The translations under genes were made by a program, and so were the position numbers. The notes beneath the pieces are model-generated. The model saw nothing but the letters and a program-made list of their open reading frames with translations, did not search any database and had not been told where the DNA came from. A DNA stretch of 49,522 nt. Source: Desulfitobacteriaceae bacterium. GTDB taxonomy: Bacteria > Bacillota > Desulfitobacteriia > Desulfitobacteriales > Desulfitobacteriaceae. This document shows positions 24,776-35,527 of this stretch, one piece after another. The stretch is taken from the NCBI GenBank assembly GCA_028704155.1, contig JAQVLN010000005.1, positions 1 through 49,522 on the forward strand. Reading direction: 5' to 3'. The first letter of the stretch is position 1. Each line of letters opens with the position of its first letter.

Positions 24776-25543
24776 ATGAGTGACAAGTTAATTATCGGCG
24801 GACACGAGTTTAATTCCAGATTCATTTTGGGTTCAGGTAAATTTTCACTGGAGATGACCAAAACGGTTATTGAAAATGCCGGAGTTGAGATGGCAACCGT
24901 AGCCCTGCGCCGGGCTAATGTTGACGGTAAAGAAAATATCCTTGATTATATTCCCCAAAATGTTACCCTGCTGCCCAATACTTCAGGAGCCAGGACTGCC
25001 GAAGAAGCTGTGAGGATTGCCAGGCTGGCCAGAGAAATCGGCTGCGGCGATTTTGTAAAAATCGAGGTTATCTCCGACTCCAAATATCTGCTGCCGGACA
25101 ATTATGAAACCATCAAGGCCACGGAAATCCTGGCTAAAGAAGGCTTCGTCGTTATGCCATACATGTACCCTGATTTAAATGTAGCCAGAGCTCTGGTCAA
25201 TGCCGGTGCTGCAGTTATTATGCCCTTGGGCGCACCTATAGGCAGTAATAAAGGTTTACTGACAGGTGATTTTATCAAGATATTGGTAGATGAAATTGAT
25301 CTGCCCATAATTGTAGATGCCGGCATCGGCAGGCCTTCCCAAGCCTGTGCCGCCATGGAAATGGGGCTAGCTGCCGTAATGGCCAACACTGCTATTGCTA
25401 CTGCTAAAGATGTGGGCTTGATGGCTACAGCATTCAAGCTTGCGATAGAGTCAGGCAGGGCTGCTTATTTGGCGGGACTGGGCCGGGTGCTTGATTCCAG
25501 GGCAGATGCCTCCAGTCCCCTGACAGGATTCCTGGAGGGTTAA
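24776..25543 (+). CDS. thiG: ThiG thiazole synthase
   Basis: This 255-residue TIM-barrel enzyme joins deoxyxylulose 5-phosphate, dehydroglycine and ThiS thiocarboxylate to make the thiazole phosphate. Family marks are [41 protein letters not shown], the Schiff-base lysine in [23 protein letters not shown] and [25 protein letters not shown] leads the ATG. It is followed by thiH after three bases. The protein is complete. Confidence 0.97.
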   Translation: MSDKLIIGGHEFNSRFILGSGKFSLEMTKTVIENAGVEMATVALRRANVDGKENILDYIPQNVTLLPNTSGARTAEEAVRIARLAREIGCGDFVKIEVISDSKYLLPDNYETIKATEILAKEGFVVMPYMYPDLNVARALVNAGAAVIMPLGAPIGSNKGLLTGDFIKILVDEIDLPIIVDAGIGRPSQACAAMEMGLAAVMANTAIATAKDVGLMATAFKLAIESGRAAYLAGLGRVLDSRADASSPLTGFLEG

Positions 25544-25546
25544 CAA

Positions 25547-26701
25547 ATGAATAAACAGCAAATTGATATTATGGAGCATCTGGAAGGCATGGAGGTTATT
25601 GATTCCGACCTGATGGACAAGGTCCTGACTTTGACCCAAAAATATGATTATTCCCAATTCACGGGAAAAGATGTGGAAAATGCTTTGGCAGCAGAAGTCC
25701 TGACCATAGCTGATTTTGCCGCCATATTAGCGCCGGCAGCATTTTCTCACCTGGAATCGATGGCCCAAAAGGCCAAATATGAAACCAGACAGCATTTCGG
25801 CAACTCTGTTTCAATATTTACGCCCTTGTATATTTCCAATTATTGCGAAAATAATTGTGTCTATTGTGGTTTCAATTGCCAAAACAAAATTCTGCGCGGA
25901 AAATTAACTGTCGATGAAATTGATAACGAACTGAAAACTATTGCCAAAACAGGCCTGAAAGAGATCCTGATCTTGACTGGTGAGTCCCGGGATATGAGTA
26001 GTGTCATGTATATAGGCAAGGCTATTGAGTTAGCCAAAAAATATTTTTCCACTATAGGGGTTGAAATTTATCCTCTGAATACGGAGGAATACCGATATCT
26101 GCAGCAATGCGGCGCTGATTTTGTCAGTGTTTATCAGGAAACCTATAACCCGGAAGCCTATGGGGAAGTACACCTGAGCGGACCGAAAAGGGTCTTCCCT
26201 TACCGTTTTAATGCCCAGGAACGGGCTATCAGGGCAGGAATACGTGGGGTAGCCTTCGGGGCTTTGCTGGGCTTGGATGATTTCCGCAAGGATGCTTATG
26301 CTGCCGGAATTCACGCCTATCTTCTGCAGCAAAAATACCCTCATGCCGAAATTTCTTTCTCTGTCCCCAGATTACGTCCCTATATCAACCACAGTGACAA
26401 TAATCCCAAAGATGTTCACGAACCTCAGCTTCTGCAGATTATGCTGGCCTTTCGTTTATTTATGCCTTTTGCCGGCATCACAATCTCAACCCGTGAAAGT
26501 GCCCGTTTCCGCGACAATGTTATCGGCATGGCGGCAACTAAAATTTCTGCCGGGGTAAAGGTAGGGGTGGGCGGACACGAGACCGAAGCCAAGGGGGATG
26601 AACAGTTTGAAATCTCTGATCCCCGAGCTGTGAATGTCATTCATCAAATGATCATCTCCCAGGGCCTGCAGCCTGTTTACACAGATTATATCCGCATGTA
26701 A
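25547..26701 (+). CDS. thiH: ThiH, radical-SAM tyrosine lyase
   Basis: This 384-residue radical S-adenosylmethionine enzyme cleaves tyrosine to dehydroglycine and p-cresol for thiazole synthesis under anaerobic conditions. The cluster motif CX3CX2C is CENNCVYC (about residue 105), followed by GFNCQNK and LTGESR. The C-terminal ThiH part has FSVPRLRP and RDNVIGMAATKISAG. This is the oxygen-sensitive alternative to ThiO, in keeping with an anaerobe. It overlaps the operon flow with no gap (three bases after thiG). Confidence 0.96.
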   Translation: MNKQQIDIMEHLEGMEVIDSDLMDKVLTLTQKYDYSQFTGKDVENALAAEVLTIADFAAILAPAAFSHLESMAQKAKYETRQHFGNSVSIFTPLYISNYCENNCVYCGFNCQNKILRGKLTVDEIDNELKTIAKTGLKEILILTGESRDMSSVMYIGKAIELAKKYFSTIGVEIYPLNTEEYRYLQQCGADFVSVYQETYNPEAYGEVHLSGPKRVFPYRFNAQERAIRAGIRGVAFGALLGLDDFRKDAYAAGIHAYLLQQKYPHAEISFSVPRLRPYINHSDNNPKDVHEPQLLQIMLAFRLFMPFAGITISTRESARFRDNVIGMAATKISAGVKVGVGGHETEAKGDEQFEISDPRAVNVIHQMIISQGLQPVYTDYIRM

Positions 26702-26718
26702 TTTGACAGGAGTTAATT

Positions 26719-27303
26719 ATGATTATTGCAGTTACCAACAGATTGCTCTGTCAGGGCAACTTCCTGGAACGTCTTGAACAAATTGCCCAATGCCGACCGC
26801 AGGGCATTATTTTAAGGGAAAAAGATTTGTCTCCGGAAGAATACGAACATTTGACTGCTGAATGCTCAAATATTTGCAGCAGGTACAATGTACCCCTGGC
26901 AACAAATTCATATATTGACGTTGCCCGAAAATTAAAGATTACCCATATTCATCTTCCCTTGGATACATTTATAAAGCACAAGGATGAATTAGGGGGTTTT
27001 CAGCAAATAGGTGTTTCCGTCCATTCGGTAGAAGAAGCAATACGTGCGCAAGATTTGGGGGCAAGCTATTTGATTGCGGGGCACATTTTCCCGACGGACT
27101 GCAAAAAAGGGGTCCCTCCCCGCGGCCTTGAATTTTTGCAGGCAATATGTGCGACCGTTTCCATCCCTGTCTTTGCGATTGGCGGCATTATGCGGTTTAA
27201 TGTCAGAAATGTTATCAAGGCCGGGGCAGCCGGTGTTTGTATTATGTCCCAATTGATGACCTGCGAAAATCCTGTAGATGTGATAAAGGCATTACGGAAT
27301 TGA
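26719..27303 (+). CDS. tenI: TenI-type thiazole tautomerase (ThiE family)
   Basis: This is a 194-residue TIM-barrel protein of the ThiE/TenI family. It keeps ILREKDLS and the block SVHSVEEAIRAQ ... GHIFPTDCKKG ... PRGL. The GH-I/V-F-x-TDCKKG form is that of B. subtilis TenI, in which the histidine is catalytic for aromatising the thiazole tautomer. ThiE instead has T-x-TK here and NDR-x-D-x-A-x-x-x-G-x-HLGQxD. In this protein that region reads TNSYIDVARKLKITHIHLPL, so the pyrimidine-diphosphate site of ThiE is missing. I therefore favour tautomerase over thiamine phosphate synthase; annotation pipelines may call it thiE. It is the last gene of the operon. Confidence 0.75.
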   Translation: MIIAVTNRLLCQGNFLERLEQIAQCRPQGIILREKDLSPEEYEHLTAECSNICSRYNVPLATNSYIDVARKLKITHIHLPLDTFIKHKDELGGFQQIGVSVHSVEEAIRAQDLGASYLIAGHIFPTDCKKGVPPRGLEFLQAICATVSIPVFAIGGIMRFNVRNVIKAGAAGVCIMSQLMTCENPVDVIKALRN

Positions 27304-27355
27304 AGCGTTTTTATATTTTCTGATCTACTTAAGCTAAACATCAAAATCAAACAAC

Positions 27356-27385
27356 TTGAATAGTATCCGAATTTTATGCTATACT
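27356..27385 (+). promoter_or_regulatory. Predicted promoter of rplY
   Basis: TTGAAT (27356-27361) and TATACT (27380-27385) are 18 bp apart and lie about 100 bp ahead of the rplY start. Confidence 0.55.
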
Positions 27386-27484
27386 CTTAAATATATGCCA
27401 ACAAACATTCAACATAACGTGACTGATATGGTTCCGTCGATACAAGAAGAAGATCTAAAATATGTCATACGAGGAGTGAATTAC

Positions 27485-28081
27485 ATGGAAGAAACTATTT
27501 TAAATGCTTCTGAAAGGACTATGAAACCTGCGCAATGCAGAAAAGCTGGCTATACACCGGGAGTACTTTATGGTGATACTCTTACAAATACCTTATCCGT
27601 TCAATTTGAAACGGCAGGTCTAAGAAAAGTACTTGCTGGACATGGCTCGAATGCCAAGGTATGGGTAATGTATGACGGCGCCAAAAAATTCGGATTTATT
27701 AAGGAAGTCCAAAGGCACCCTGTTACAGCAAGAGTCACCCATATAGATGTATTCCTTGTATCTCAGGACCACGAGGTAAAAATGCAGATTCCTATCACTT
27801 TTGAAGGTCGGGATAGTCTAGAAAATCTACTGCTTCAAATTTATAAACCCGTGATAGAAGTATTTGGAACCCCGGCTTTGATACCTAACACTGCAGTTGT
27901 TGACGTATCGGAAATGGTGCCGGGAGATACGATTACTGCAAAGAACTTTAATTTCGATAAACAATTAATAATTACCGATAGCGAAGATGAAATCTATGCA
28001 GTCATAACAACCCTGAAAGAATCGCTCATTGAACCGGAAACCGAAGTTGTTGACGAAACGACAACTGAAACCGAAACCTAA
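27485..28081 (+). CDS. rplY: 50S ribosomal protein L25 (Ctc form)
   Basis: This 198-residue L25/TL5/CTC protein binds 5S rRNA. It starts METILNASER-like at 27485 after CGAGGAGTG; the longer frame from 27356 runs through the promoter. The N-terminal L25 domain (about 1-90) includes the RKAGYTPGVLYG and EVQRHPVTARVTHIDVFLV motifs. The C-terminal beta domain typical of the Ctc form follows, with an acidic tail (EPETEVVDETTTETET). The first residues are METIL with an extra E (MEETIL). Its stop codon overlaps the addA stop codon on the other strand by three bases. Confidence 0.93.
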   Translation: MEETILNASERTMKPAQCRKAGYTPGVLYGDTLTNTLSVQFETAGLRKVLAGHGSNAKVWVMYDGAKKFGFIKEVQRHPVTARVTHIDVFLVSQDHEVKMQIPITFEGRDSLENLLLQIYKPVIEVFGTPALIPNTAVVDVSEMVPGDTITAKNFNFDKQLIITDSEDEIYAVITTLKESLIEPETEVVDETTTETET

Positions 28082-31000
28082 TACTCCAGTACTTCACCAT
28101 TTGAGAAAAGATAGATCAGCTTGTCCTTAACCTTTTTTTCTGTAAGTTTCTCCAGGGCCCAGGCATAATAATTAATCTGGGTCGTGTACCTTTCCCTGAT
28201 CAAATCCGCCCGGCCCGGGGCTACATAATCTGTCTTATAATCCAGGAGGACAAGCCCGTCTTCTTCCTCAAAATAGCAATCGATAACTCCCTGCAATAGC
28301 AGGGTTTCATTTTTATAGGCCTTTCCCACAAGTTCCTTGTACACTTCCTGGCAGAGTATCTCAATATTAAAGGGTATTTCCCGGCTGACCTTCTCGGAGG
28401 CCAGCATTCTTTTGCCCAATGGTGATTCTAGGAAAGTCCGGATTTTTACAACATCTATACTCTGTGCTTGCTGTTCAGACAAGAGATCTTTAGTTATCAT
28501 TTCCTCTATTTGAACCTCAAGGTCTTCCTGTTGGAAATCCAGATACTGCAGGACAAAGTGCAGGATTGCCCCAGTTTCAGCGGCACTTAAACCAATCTTT
28601 TCTTCAAGGAACTTCGGTTTCTTGACAAGTACCGGGATAGAAGCGGCCAGGATACCGCTTCCCTCTGCCATTTCAGCCTCAAAACGCCTTTTGAGCTCGG
28701 TTACCGATACCTTGGCCGGGACCTTGGAGATCCTGGCATAGGGATATTCCCAGCTCAGCCTTCTGGTAATTTCGGCCGAAAACTCATACCCTGTCTCCTC
28801 AGATTCCTTTCCAATAGGTAATTCACCTGAATCCCGTCCTTCCGGTAACTGATTTCTATTCTCTTCATCCAAGCTGTCCTGCTTCTCTGGACCTGCTTCT
28901 TCATCAAATCTATCCTGCGATTTATCCTCTTCCTCTGATTTATCCAGACTGTTATGCAATTCAGCCAGCCACCGGCAGAATTCGCTTTCCGAATATTCTT
29001 TAGTAATTTTACTGCTTAAGACATCGTTTTTATTCCAAAGGCGGACAGACCAGGATGAAGAGTCTTCAAGAATAAGCCCGGAAAACCCCTTCTCGCTCTC
29101 ACTTACGCTGCCAGCCCTTTCCCTCAAAATTCCACAATCCTGATGCCTGAGTAGTGCTGGGCCCAGCCAATCAAGGTACCGCCAGCCTTTGACCATTTCG
29201 TAGGTTGACAGCTTGTCCTCGGAAACTGTGGCAGTCTTAAGCCATTTGGCTCCTACTTTGGGAATATCGCTCACTGTACCGGTAATAATCAACTTCTCCC
29301 TCGCCCTGGTCAAAGCAACATAAAGAATCCTCATTTCTTCGGAAAGAGTTTCTGTTTTGATTTTTTCCCGAATGGCCTGCTTGGGCAGCGAAGGATAGGA
29401 AAGCCTCAGTTTACTGTCTACAATATCCGGGCCAAAGCCTAATTCCTGGTGGAGCAGAATACTTTTGTTCATATCCTGCAAGTTAAACTTTTTGCCGCAG
29501 CCGGACAGGATCACTACAGGAAATTCCAGACCTTTGCTTTTATGAATACTCATAATCCGCACGACATTCTCATTTTCGCCCAGGATCTTGGCGCTCCCCA
29601 TCTCCCCCTTACTGCTTTTTAATCTATCAATAAAATTAATGAAATTAAACAGTCCTTTATAACTGGTTTCTTCAAACTGTCTTGCTCTTTCGAACAAAAT
29701 TCTGAGGTTAGCCTGTCTTTGTTCGCCTGCCGGCATAGCCCCGATAATCCCATAGTAGCCGGTTTCATTATAGAGCTGCCAGAGCAGTTGATCAGTCGGG
29801 AGATACAAGGCTATGTCCCTCCACCTTTGCAGTTTTTCTAAAAAGGCAGCAGCTTTGTCGGCAGCCTGACTATAGTTTCCCTGACTTAGTTTTCCTGCCG
29901 CCAAGACCTTCAGAGCCTGATAGAGTGCTGCTTTGCGGTCTGCCAGACGCAGTTCCACCAACTCATCGGTTGTGAAAGAGACCAGCGGCGAACGGAGCAC
30001 TGCCAATAAAGGAATGTCCTGGAGGGGGTTATCAATAATCTGCAAGAGGGAGAGAATTACCTGTACTTCAGGGGTTTTAAAAAAACCCAGTCCGGTATCG
30101 GCAAAAGCCGGAATCCCCTGGGCAGCCAGTTCTTCCAGGAAGGTGCCGGACCATTTTCTAGTGGTACGCAAAAGGACAACAATATCCCGGTACTCGACCT
30201 TACGGTATTCCTCAAGTTCTTTATCGAAAACGCAGAACATTCTGCCCTGTTTGTCCGGCTGCCTCAACTCCAAGATCCGTTTGGCCACCAGCCGGGCTTC
30301 ACATTGTATACTGTCCAGCATCTCCTCATCATCCGGAGCAGCTTCATTTATTTCCTGTCCTTCACTAACGTAAGCTTCTTCACTCATGGGATCTTCCGGA
30401 AAACCGAACTCATCCCCAACTTCTGTCTGAATAAGATGAAACTCAGTTTTGCCCCCAACTACATTCGTTTCGATCTCATTCCCGACAAAAACAGCTCCAG
30501 AATTCAAGGCTTCAAGTTCTGTATAGTCCAGTTCTCCTATAGTAACCGACATAATCTGGCTAAAAATAAAATTAACGGCGGTCACAATTTCTGTCCGGCA
30601 GCGAAAATTTTTCAGCAGGAGAATTTTCCGGCGGAGATCTCCCTGCTCCCGGGAATAAGTGTTGTATTTCTCCAAAAACAATTCGGGTTTTGCTTGTCTG
30701 AACCTGTAGATGCTCTGCTTGACATCTCCGACCAAAAATACATTGGGCGACTCGGGTTCGTCTCTGGAAATCAGCTTAATAATAATTTCCTGGACCAAAT
30801 TGCTGTCCTGGTATTCGTCCACATAAATTTCCTGAAAACGTTTTTTATAACCTAAAGCAATCGCCGAGGGCCTTATCTCTCCCTGTTCATCCTCTTCCGA
30901 AAGTATTTTCAGGCAGAAATGTTCAAGGTCATTAAAATCAACAACCGCTTTTTGGCTCTTTCTGGCAGAATATCTTTCGCTGAAATCCAGCACCAACCTG

Positions 31001-32073
31001 ACCAAGTACCTCAGCCTGGGATACATAGTTTTCATATCCTCAATAGTGTCTGTGGAATCACTGGTAAACAGTTTAGTTTTCAGGTACTTGATCCGGGCTT
31101 TGACATCGTCCCGGATTTTTTTTACTGTTTCCTTCTTTTCCTTGTCAGCCTCTTTACCTGCAGACGGTAAACGGCTAAATTCCAGTTTATGCAGCATTCG
31201 AAAAACCCGGTCCCAACTTTGCTCGCGTTGCACTGAGCAAACCTTCAACAAGGTTTCCAGGTTGGCCAAATCCTCACAAAAAACAGAAAGATACTTTTCT
31301 AACCCCCAGCCAGCCTCTATAATCCCAATAGCCCGGCTCATTCTGCCTGCTAACCCCTCAAGCTCACACCGGACAGACTGTAGCAGGACCTGTCCCCAGG
31401 AAGTTTCACCAAAATCCGACCCCGGAGAAACATTAAACTTTTCCAGCATTTGTTCCAGCCATTTTTCCGGCCAGGGACAACTTTGAATAAAATGGTACAA
31501 ATTCAGGACTATCTCTTGCAGAGCATGGTCATCCCGATTGCCGCCATAACACTCCAGCAATTTAAAAAACTCTTCAGCTTGGCTTTCTTCGGTTTCACCT
31601 TCTTTGGCTTCATTTTCTTCACGTTCGTATTGATCTTCGAACAACTCCTTTAAAATCTCCAGCTTCATTAAAGTAGCTTCGGTTTCATCGGCAATCCGGA
31701 AACCGGGGTCGATATTAAGGCTTGAAAAATTACTGCGGATTACCTCCAGGCAAAAAGAGTGGATCGTGCTGATACTGGCTTTATTTAATAATGACAACTG
31801 CCTGTGCAGGGCCTGGGAATCAGGATTCTTCTCCAGGACTGCCATGATGGCTTCGCCAATCCTTTTTCTCATTTCTGTCGCAGCAGCATTGGTAAAGGTC
31901 ACAACCAGCAAACTATCGATATCTACAAGATCGTCCGGATTTGTTATTTTGCGGATAATCCTTTCCACCAGCACCGCTGTTTTACCGGCACCGGCTGCTG
32001 CAGCCACGAGAATGGTACAGTCTTTTTCCGTGATAGCCTGCCATTGTTCCTGTGTCCATTCAGTTTTCCCCAT
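28078..32073 (-). CDS. addA: AddA: helicase-nuclease subunit of AddAB
   Basis: This 1331-residue UvrD-type helicase with a C-terminal RecB-like nuclease forms, with AddB, the Gram-positive RecBCD equivalent for double-strand-break repair and Chi-regulated resection. The Walker A is AAAAGAGKTAVLVERI (about residue 24). DEYQDSN is the Walker B, GDVKQSIYRFRQA is motif III, and VRIMSIHKSKGLEFPVV plus VALTRAREKLIITG are motifs V and VI. The nuclease motif is GVIDCYFEEEDGLVLLDYKTD near residue 1285. I start at ATG 32073 (GGAAGGGGAAAG upstream), where homologues begin M-x-x-x-x-WT-x-EQ. A Glu/Asp-rich insert lies at about residues 1020-1085. It overlaps the end of addB by 14 bp. Confidence 0.95.
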   Translation of the reverse strand: MGKTEWTQEQWQAITEKDCTILVAAAAGAGKTAVLVERIIRKITNPDDLVDIDSLLVVTFTNAAATEMRKRIGEAIMAVLEKNPDSQALHRQLSLLNKASISTIHSFCLEVIRSNFSSLNIDPGFRIADETEATLMKLEILKELFEDQYEREENEAKEGETEESQAEEFFKLLECYGGNRDDHALQEIVLNLYHFIQSCPWPEKWLEQMLEKFNVSPGSDFGETSWGQVLLQSVRCELEGLAGRMSRAIGIIEAGWGLEKYLSVFCEDLANLETLLKVCSVQREQSWDRVFRMLHKLEFSRLPSAGKEADKEKKETVKKIRDDVKARIKYLKTKLFTSDSTDTIEDMKTMYPRLRYLVRLVLDFSERYSARKSQKAVVDFNDLEHFCLKILSEEDEQGEIRPSAIALGYKKRFQEIYVDEYQDSNLVQEIIIKLISRDEPESPNVFLVGDVKQSIYRFRQAKPELFLEKYNTYSREQGDLRRKILLLKNFRCRTEIVTAVNFIFSQIMSVTIGELDYTELEALNSGAVFVGNEIETNVVGGKTEFHLIQTEVGDEFGFPEDPMSEEAYVSEGQEINEAAPDDEEMLDSIQCEARLVAKRILELRQPDKQGRMFCVFDKELEEYRKVEYRDIVVLLRTTRKWSGTFLEELAAQGIPAFADTGLGFFKTPEVQVILSLLQIIDNPLQDIPLLAVLRSPLVSFTTDELVELRLADRKAALYQALKVLAAGKLSQGNYSQAADKAAAFLEKLQRWRDIALYLPTDQLLWQLYNETGYYGIIGAMPAGEQRQANLRILFERARQFEETSYKGLFNFINFIDRLKSSKGEMGSAKILGENENVVRIMSIHKSKGLEFPVVILSGCGKKFNLQDMNKSILLHQELGFGPDIVDSKLRLSYPSLPKQAIREKIKTETLSEEMRILYVALTRAREKLIITGTVSDIPKVGAKWLKTATVSEDKLSTYEMVKGWRYLDWLGPALLRHQDCGILRERAGSVSESEKGFSGLILEDSSSWSVRLWNKNDVLSSKITKEYSESEFCRWLAELHNSLDKSEEEDKSQDRFDEEAGPEKQDSLDEENRNQLPEGRDSGELPIGKESEETGYEFSAEITRRLSWEYPYARISKVPAKVSVTELKRRFEAEMAEGSGILAASIPVLVKKPKFLEEKIGLSAAETGAILHFVLQYLDFQQEDLEVQIEEMITKDLLSEQQAQSIDVVKIRTFLESPLGKRMLASEKVSREIPFNIEILCQEVYKELVGKAYKNETLLLQGVIDCYFEEEDGLVLLDYKTDYVAPGRADLIRERYTTQINYYAWALEKLTEKKVKDKLIYLFSNGEVLEY

Positions 32074-35000
32074 GACTTTCCCCTTCCTTTTCCTCAGAGG
32101 ATTCAGCCAGCAAGACCCAAACCTCTTCATCCTTTCGCTCATAGATAGTTTTATAAGTATTCTCTTCCCGGGCAGTATCAAACTGACAAACTGCAGGAAA
32201 ACTACAATAATTGCAAAAGGTAACGGTTTTTTTTCTATAGGGTTTGATAGCTGTATTTCCCAGCATGATTTCGCTGCATAACCTTCTTAGAAGCTTGCTG
32301 ACATGGCTGCGCAGCAGTCTGAACTGCTCCAGGGAAGCTGCCGAGGATTTACCCAGGACCTCTCCCTTATTGATCCTTGCCGGAACAATCAGCGACGCTC
32401 CATCAATCCGGCTATCCATAGCCTTGACCAACTGTACATCTGCCAGAAGCAAACCTTTCATTTTTAACGCCTTCATGATCGCCAATTCAATTTCTGCTTC
32501 ACTGATTTTACCCTGCTTTTTGACCATCGGATCATCAATCCGGAAATACAGGACTCCTCCCGGCAGAACCGGCGGGGTAATATTCGGTCCGCCATTTTGC
32601 CATAAGACATCCAGGTAGGTAATCAACTGAAGCTGCAGACCGTAGAAGACATCCGATAGTTTGAAATCCTTAGACCCCGATTTATAGTCTATAATCCGCA
32701 GGTAGGTGCCTTCGGCTTTCCTCAAAGCATCCACCCGGTCAATCCGGCCTGTTAAATGAATCTTTTCCCTGGATTCCAATTCAATGATCATAGGGGGAAA
32801 TTGGCCGCTGTCGGAAAAATCCAGTTCGTAGCCAATAGGATCAAAGCTGCTACGCCGGATATGTTCGGCAATCAGCCAGACTGCCCGGGCGATGACCCGC
32901 TTCAGCCTCAGAGTAAGGGTGGTATATCTTTTGGAAGCGGACAAACCCGAACCCTGCATCTTGTCCAGCATTTCCTGCATAATTTCCCCAACTTTAGCGT
33001 CACACCATTCCCGCTCAAAATTCCTCCACGAAAGGTTCTCGCGCACAACCTCACCTGAGAACCTTTCGATCACCGCATGCATAAACGTACCTGTATCAGG
33101 CGGATTTAAGCGATATGTTTTGCGTTCTTTAGCCCCCAGGCCATACTGGACAAAATAAGCAAAGGGGCAAGAGCTAAACCTCTCAAGCCTTGAGACACTG
33201 GAATAAACTGTGTCTCCGTAAAGGGCGGTAATTTTCGCTTTGCTTACTGGCAGTGAAAGATTTTTATACTGAAACGCTGCGCGGACAAACTCACATTTGA
33301 GCTTCCAGCCCTCCTGACCGGCAAACCAGCGGTACACTTCCGGCCACAAGGGCCACAGTTTTTTACCCTCGGCTTTCTGGCGAAAGGCAGCCACCATTTG
33401 TCTGAAAGCCGGGGCTTTACCGCTTACAAGTTCCATTTCAGCCTGATCTGATTCAGGCTTTAAGATATTGCTTGCTTCAGTAATAGCCGGGAACAACTTC
33501 CTCAGCCTGGCAATAATCAATGACGGCCGCAGTGTCCGCCCTTCATGGTCGGCAATGGGCCAGCTTAAGCGCAGGTAGTTGCCGGCAGTAGTCAAAGCCC
33601 TGTAGACCAGGTATTGTTCATCAAAGGTCTTGCCTCTGGTATCACTTGCCAGCTCCAGACCGGCCTTATTCAGGGTCTCCTTGTCCAGATCGGACAAGAT
33701 ACCTTCTTCAGCAGTTGTTGCAGGAAACACCCCATCATTTGTACCAAGGATATACAAAGCCTTGACCTCATGACTTTTGGAACGTTCCACACTTCCGACC
33801 AATACCTGATCCAGGGCAGCCGGTATCAACCCCAGCTTATATTCACTCAGACCGATTTTTAAAATATTGGCAAATCTCTCCAAGCCGAAGGTTTCATCTC
33901 CCATTACCTCCACCATCTGATCAAATACTTCCATAACAATATTCCAGACTTGGGAGGCCTCATTAGCCAGATTCAGCTGCCCGCTGTTTTTAAATTGCTT
34001 AACCATCGTTTCTATGCTTGCGGGTACTCCGAGTTCACAAAGGAAGTTATACAAGGCACCGCAGAATTCGGTCGCCTTTCTGCGGCCCTTCGTTTGCCTG
34101 CGGAACTTGAGCAGAGGTCCGGTAACAGCAGCCCTGACCCAGTTAATTTCCTCCAATCCCCTCCGGGAAGCCTCGGTGTTTCTTTCTTCAGGAATAAGAC
34201 CGGGGCTCATAGTCCAGTCCTGCCCGTTTGTCCAACGGCTGCCTCTAATACCACAAGCCAGTACATAGTTTTCCAGTTTGTCAATACAGGATTGCTTAAT
34301 GCCTGTCAGTCCTGTTTTCAGATAACAGAAAACGGCTTCATAAGACCAGTTTTCAATAAAGATATCCAGCATGGACAGCAGCATCCGGACCAGGGGATGA
34401 TTGGATATCTCAACTTTTTGATCAATAAAATAGGGAATCTCATAGTCGGCGAAAATTACCTCTATCTGCTTCTCATAATTTGCCAGATTTCTTGCTAATA
34501 CGGCTACATCGCGATAGCGCAGACCGTCGTCCCTGCAGAGGCGGACAATATCTCTGGCTGCAGCTTCAATCTCGGAAAAGATATTAACTGAAGAAAACAA
34601 AGAAATATCCCGGGTTTTTTCATGATAGGTTTTATAGGGATAGGCATTCAGGTTCTGTTCCAGGTGAGAAAGTTCCACACTGCTCTCAAATCGAAACAAT
34701 GGCACATTTAAAATTACAGGATGCTCAACCTCAATCCCAAGTTCCAGGGACATTTTTATTAATCTGTGGTTAGTCCTTTTTACTGCTGAGAAAACATCAG
34801 TTCCCTCAAAACCCGCTACCCCCTCCGGTCGGTCACAGCACAAACAGATATTAACCCTCTTCGCCTTTTGCAGCAGTTGGGCAATTATCTTGTATTCCTG
34901 GGGAGTAAAACCGGCAAAACCATCAATCCAGATTTCCGCCCCATCCTACATGTCAGTCAGGTTTAACTCGTCCGCAGCCAAGGTCAGGTAATCATCCGAA

Positions 35001-35527
35001 TCACAGTATCTGTTTATCAGGTTTTTTTCAAAAGCAGCATAAATGGCCTGGAGCTCCAGAAGCTTATCCTTCAAAGGACTATCCTCTGTCAAGTCTTCAC
35101 AGCTTTTCGCTAAATCTTCCGGACTTATATTATATTGTTTGAACTCAGTAAATAACGAAGTTAAAGTATTTACAAATCCCTGACGGTCTGCCGATTTGGC
35201 AAATACCTTGAGACTGCTTCTCATTTTGTCGAGGAGCCTGTAAACAATCATCGATTTGCCGGCTACATGGATGTGGGGATAGGTAATACCCCCGACCTTA
35301 TTGAATATCCTGAAGGCCAGCCGGCGGAAGCTCAATACTTCAGTTTTGAGGATTCCACCGCTTTCCAGGACTGTAATCAAATCCCTTTCGGCCTGAAAAG
35401 TGAATTGCTCAGGAACTAGTAAAATCAGAGGATAGGAAACCTCACTCCTGATTTTTTCCTTGAGTTCATTCAGGCAATAGTATGTTTTACCGCTGCCTGC
35501 TCTGCCATAGATAAATCTCAAACTCAT
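32060..35527 (-). pseudogene. addB: AddB, interrupted by one in-frame UAG codon
   Basis: Read through, this is a full-length AddB of about 1155 residues. The inactive helicase domain begins MSLRFIYGRAGSGKTYYC (Walker A). The C-terminal nuclease domain has VDALRKAEGTYLRIIDYKSG and the Fe-S staple cysteines (FSSCPFAYFVQYGLG and FCNYCSFPAVC). Codon 194 is TAG (plus-strand 34946-34948). No base is lost or gained: the frame continues directly as DGAEIWIDGFAGFTPQEYKI, a strongly conserved AddB segment. Without suppression the product would be a 193-residue fragment; downstream starts such as TTG at 34843 would give a piece lacking Walker A. Causes to weigh are a nonsense mutation, a sequencing error, or UAG decoding. 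Downstream codons remain intact, so any loss is recent. Confidence 0.85.

Noticed and set aside
29933-34498. Long plus-strand open frames opposite addA/addB
   Set aside because: They are antisense shadows of the well-conserved AddA and AddB frames, have no ribosome binding sites and no recognisable motifs.
32060-35527. Genome-wide reassignment of UAG to an amino acid
   Set aside because: TAG is used as an apparently genuine stop in many genes here (the Crp/Fnr gene, livH, livM, addA and others), some with immediate following stops, so general reassignment is unlikely.
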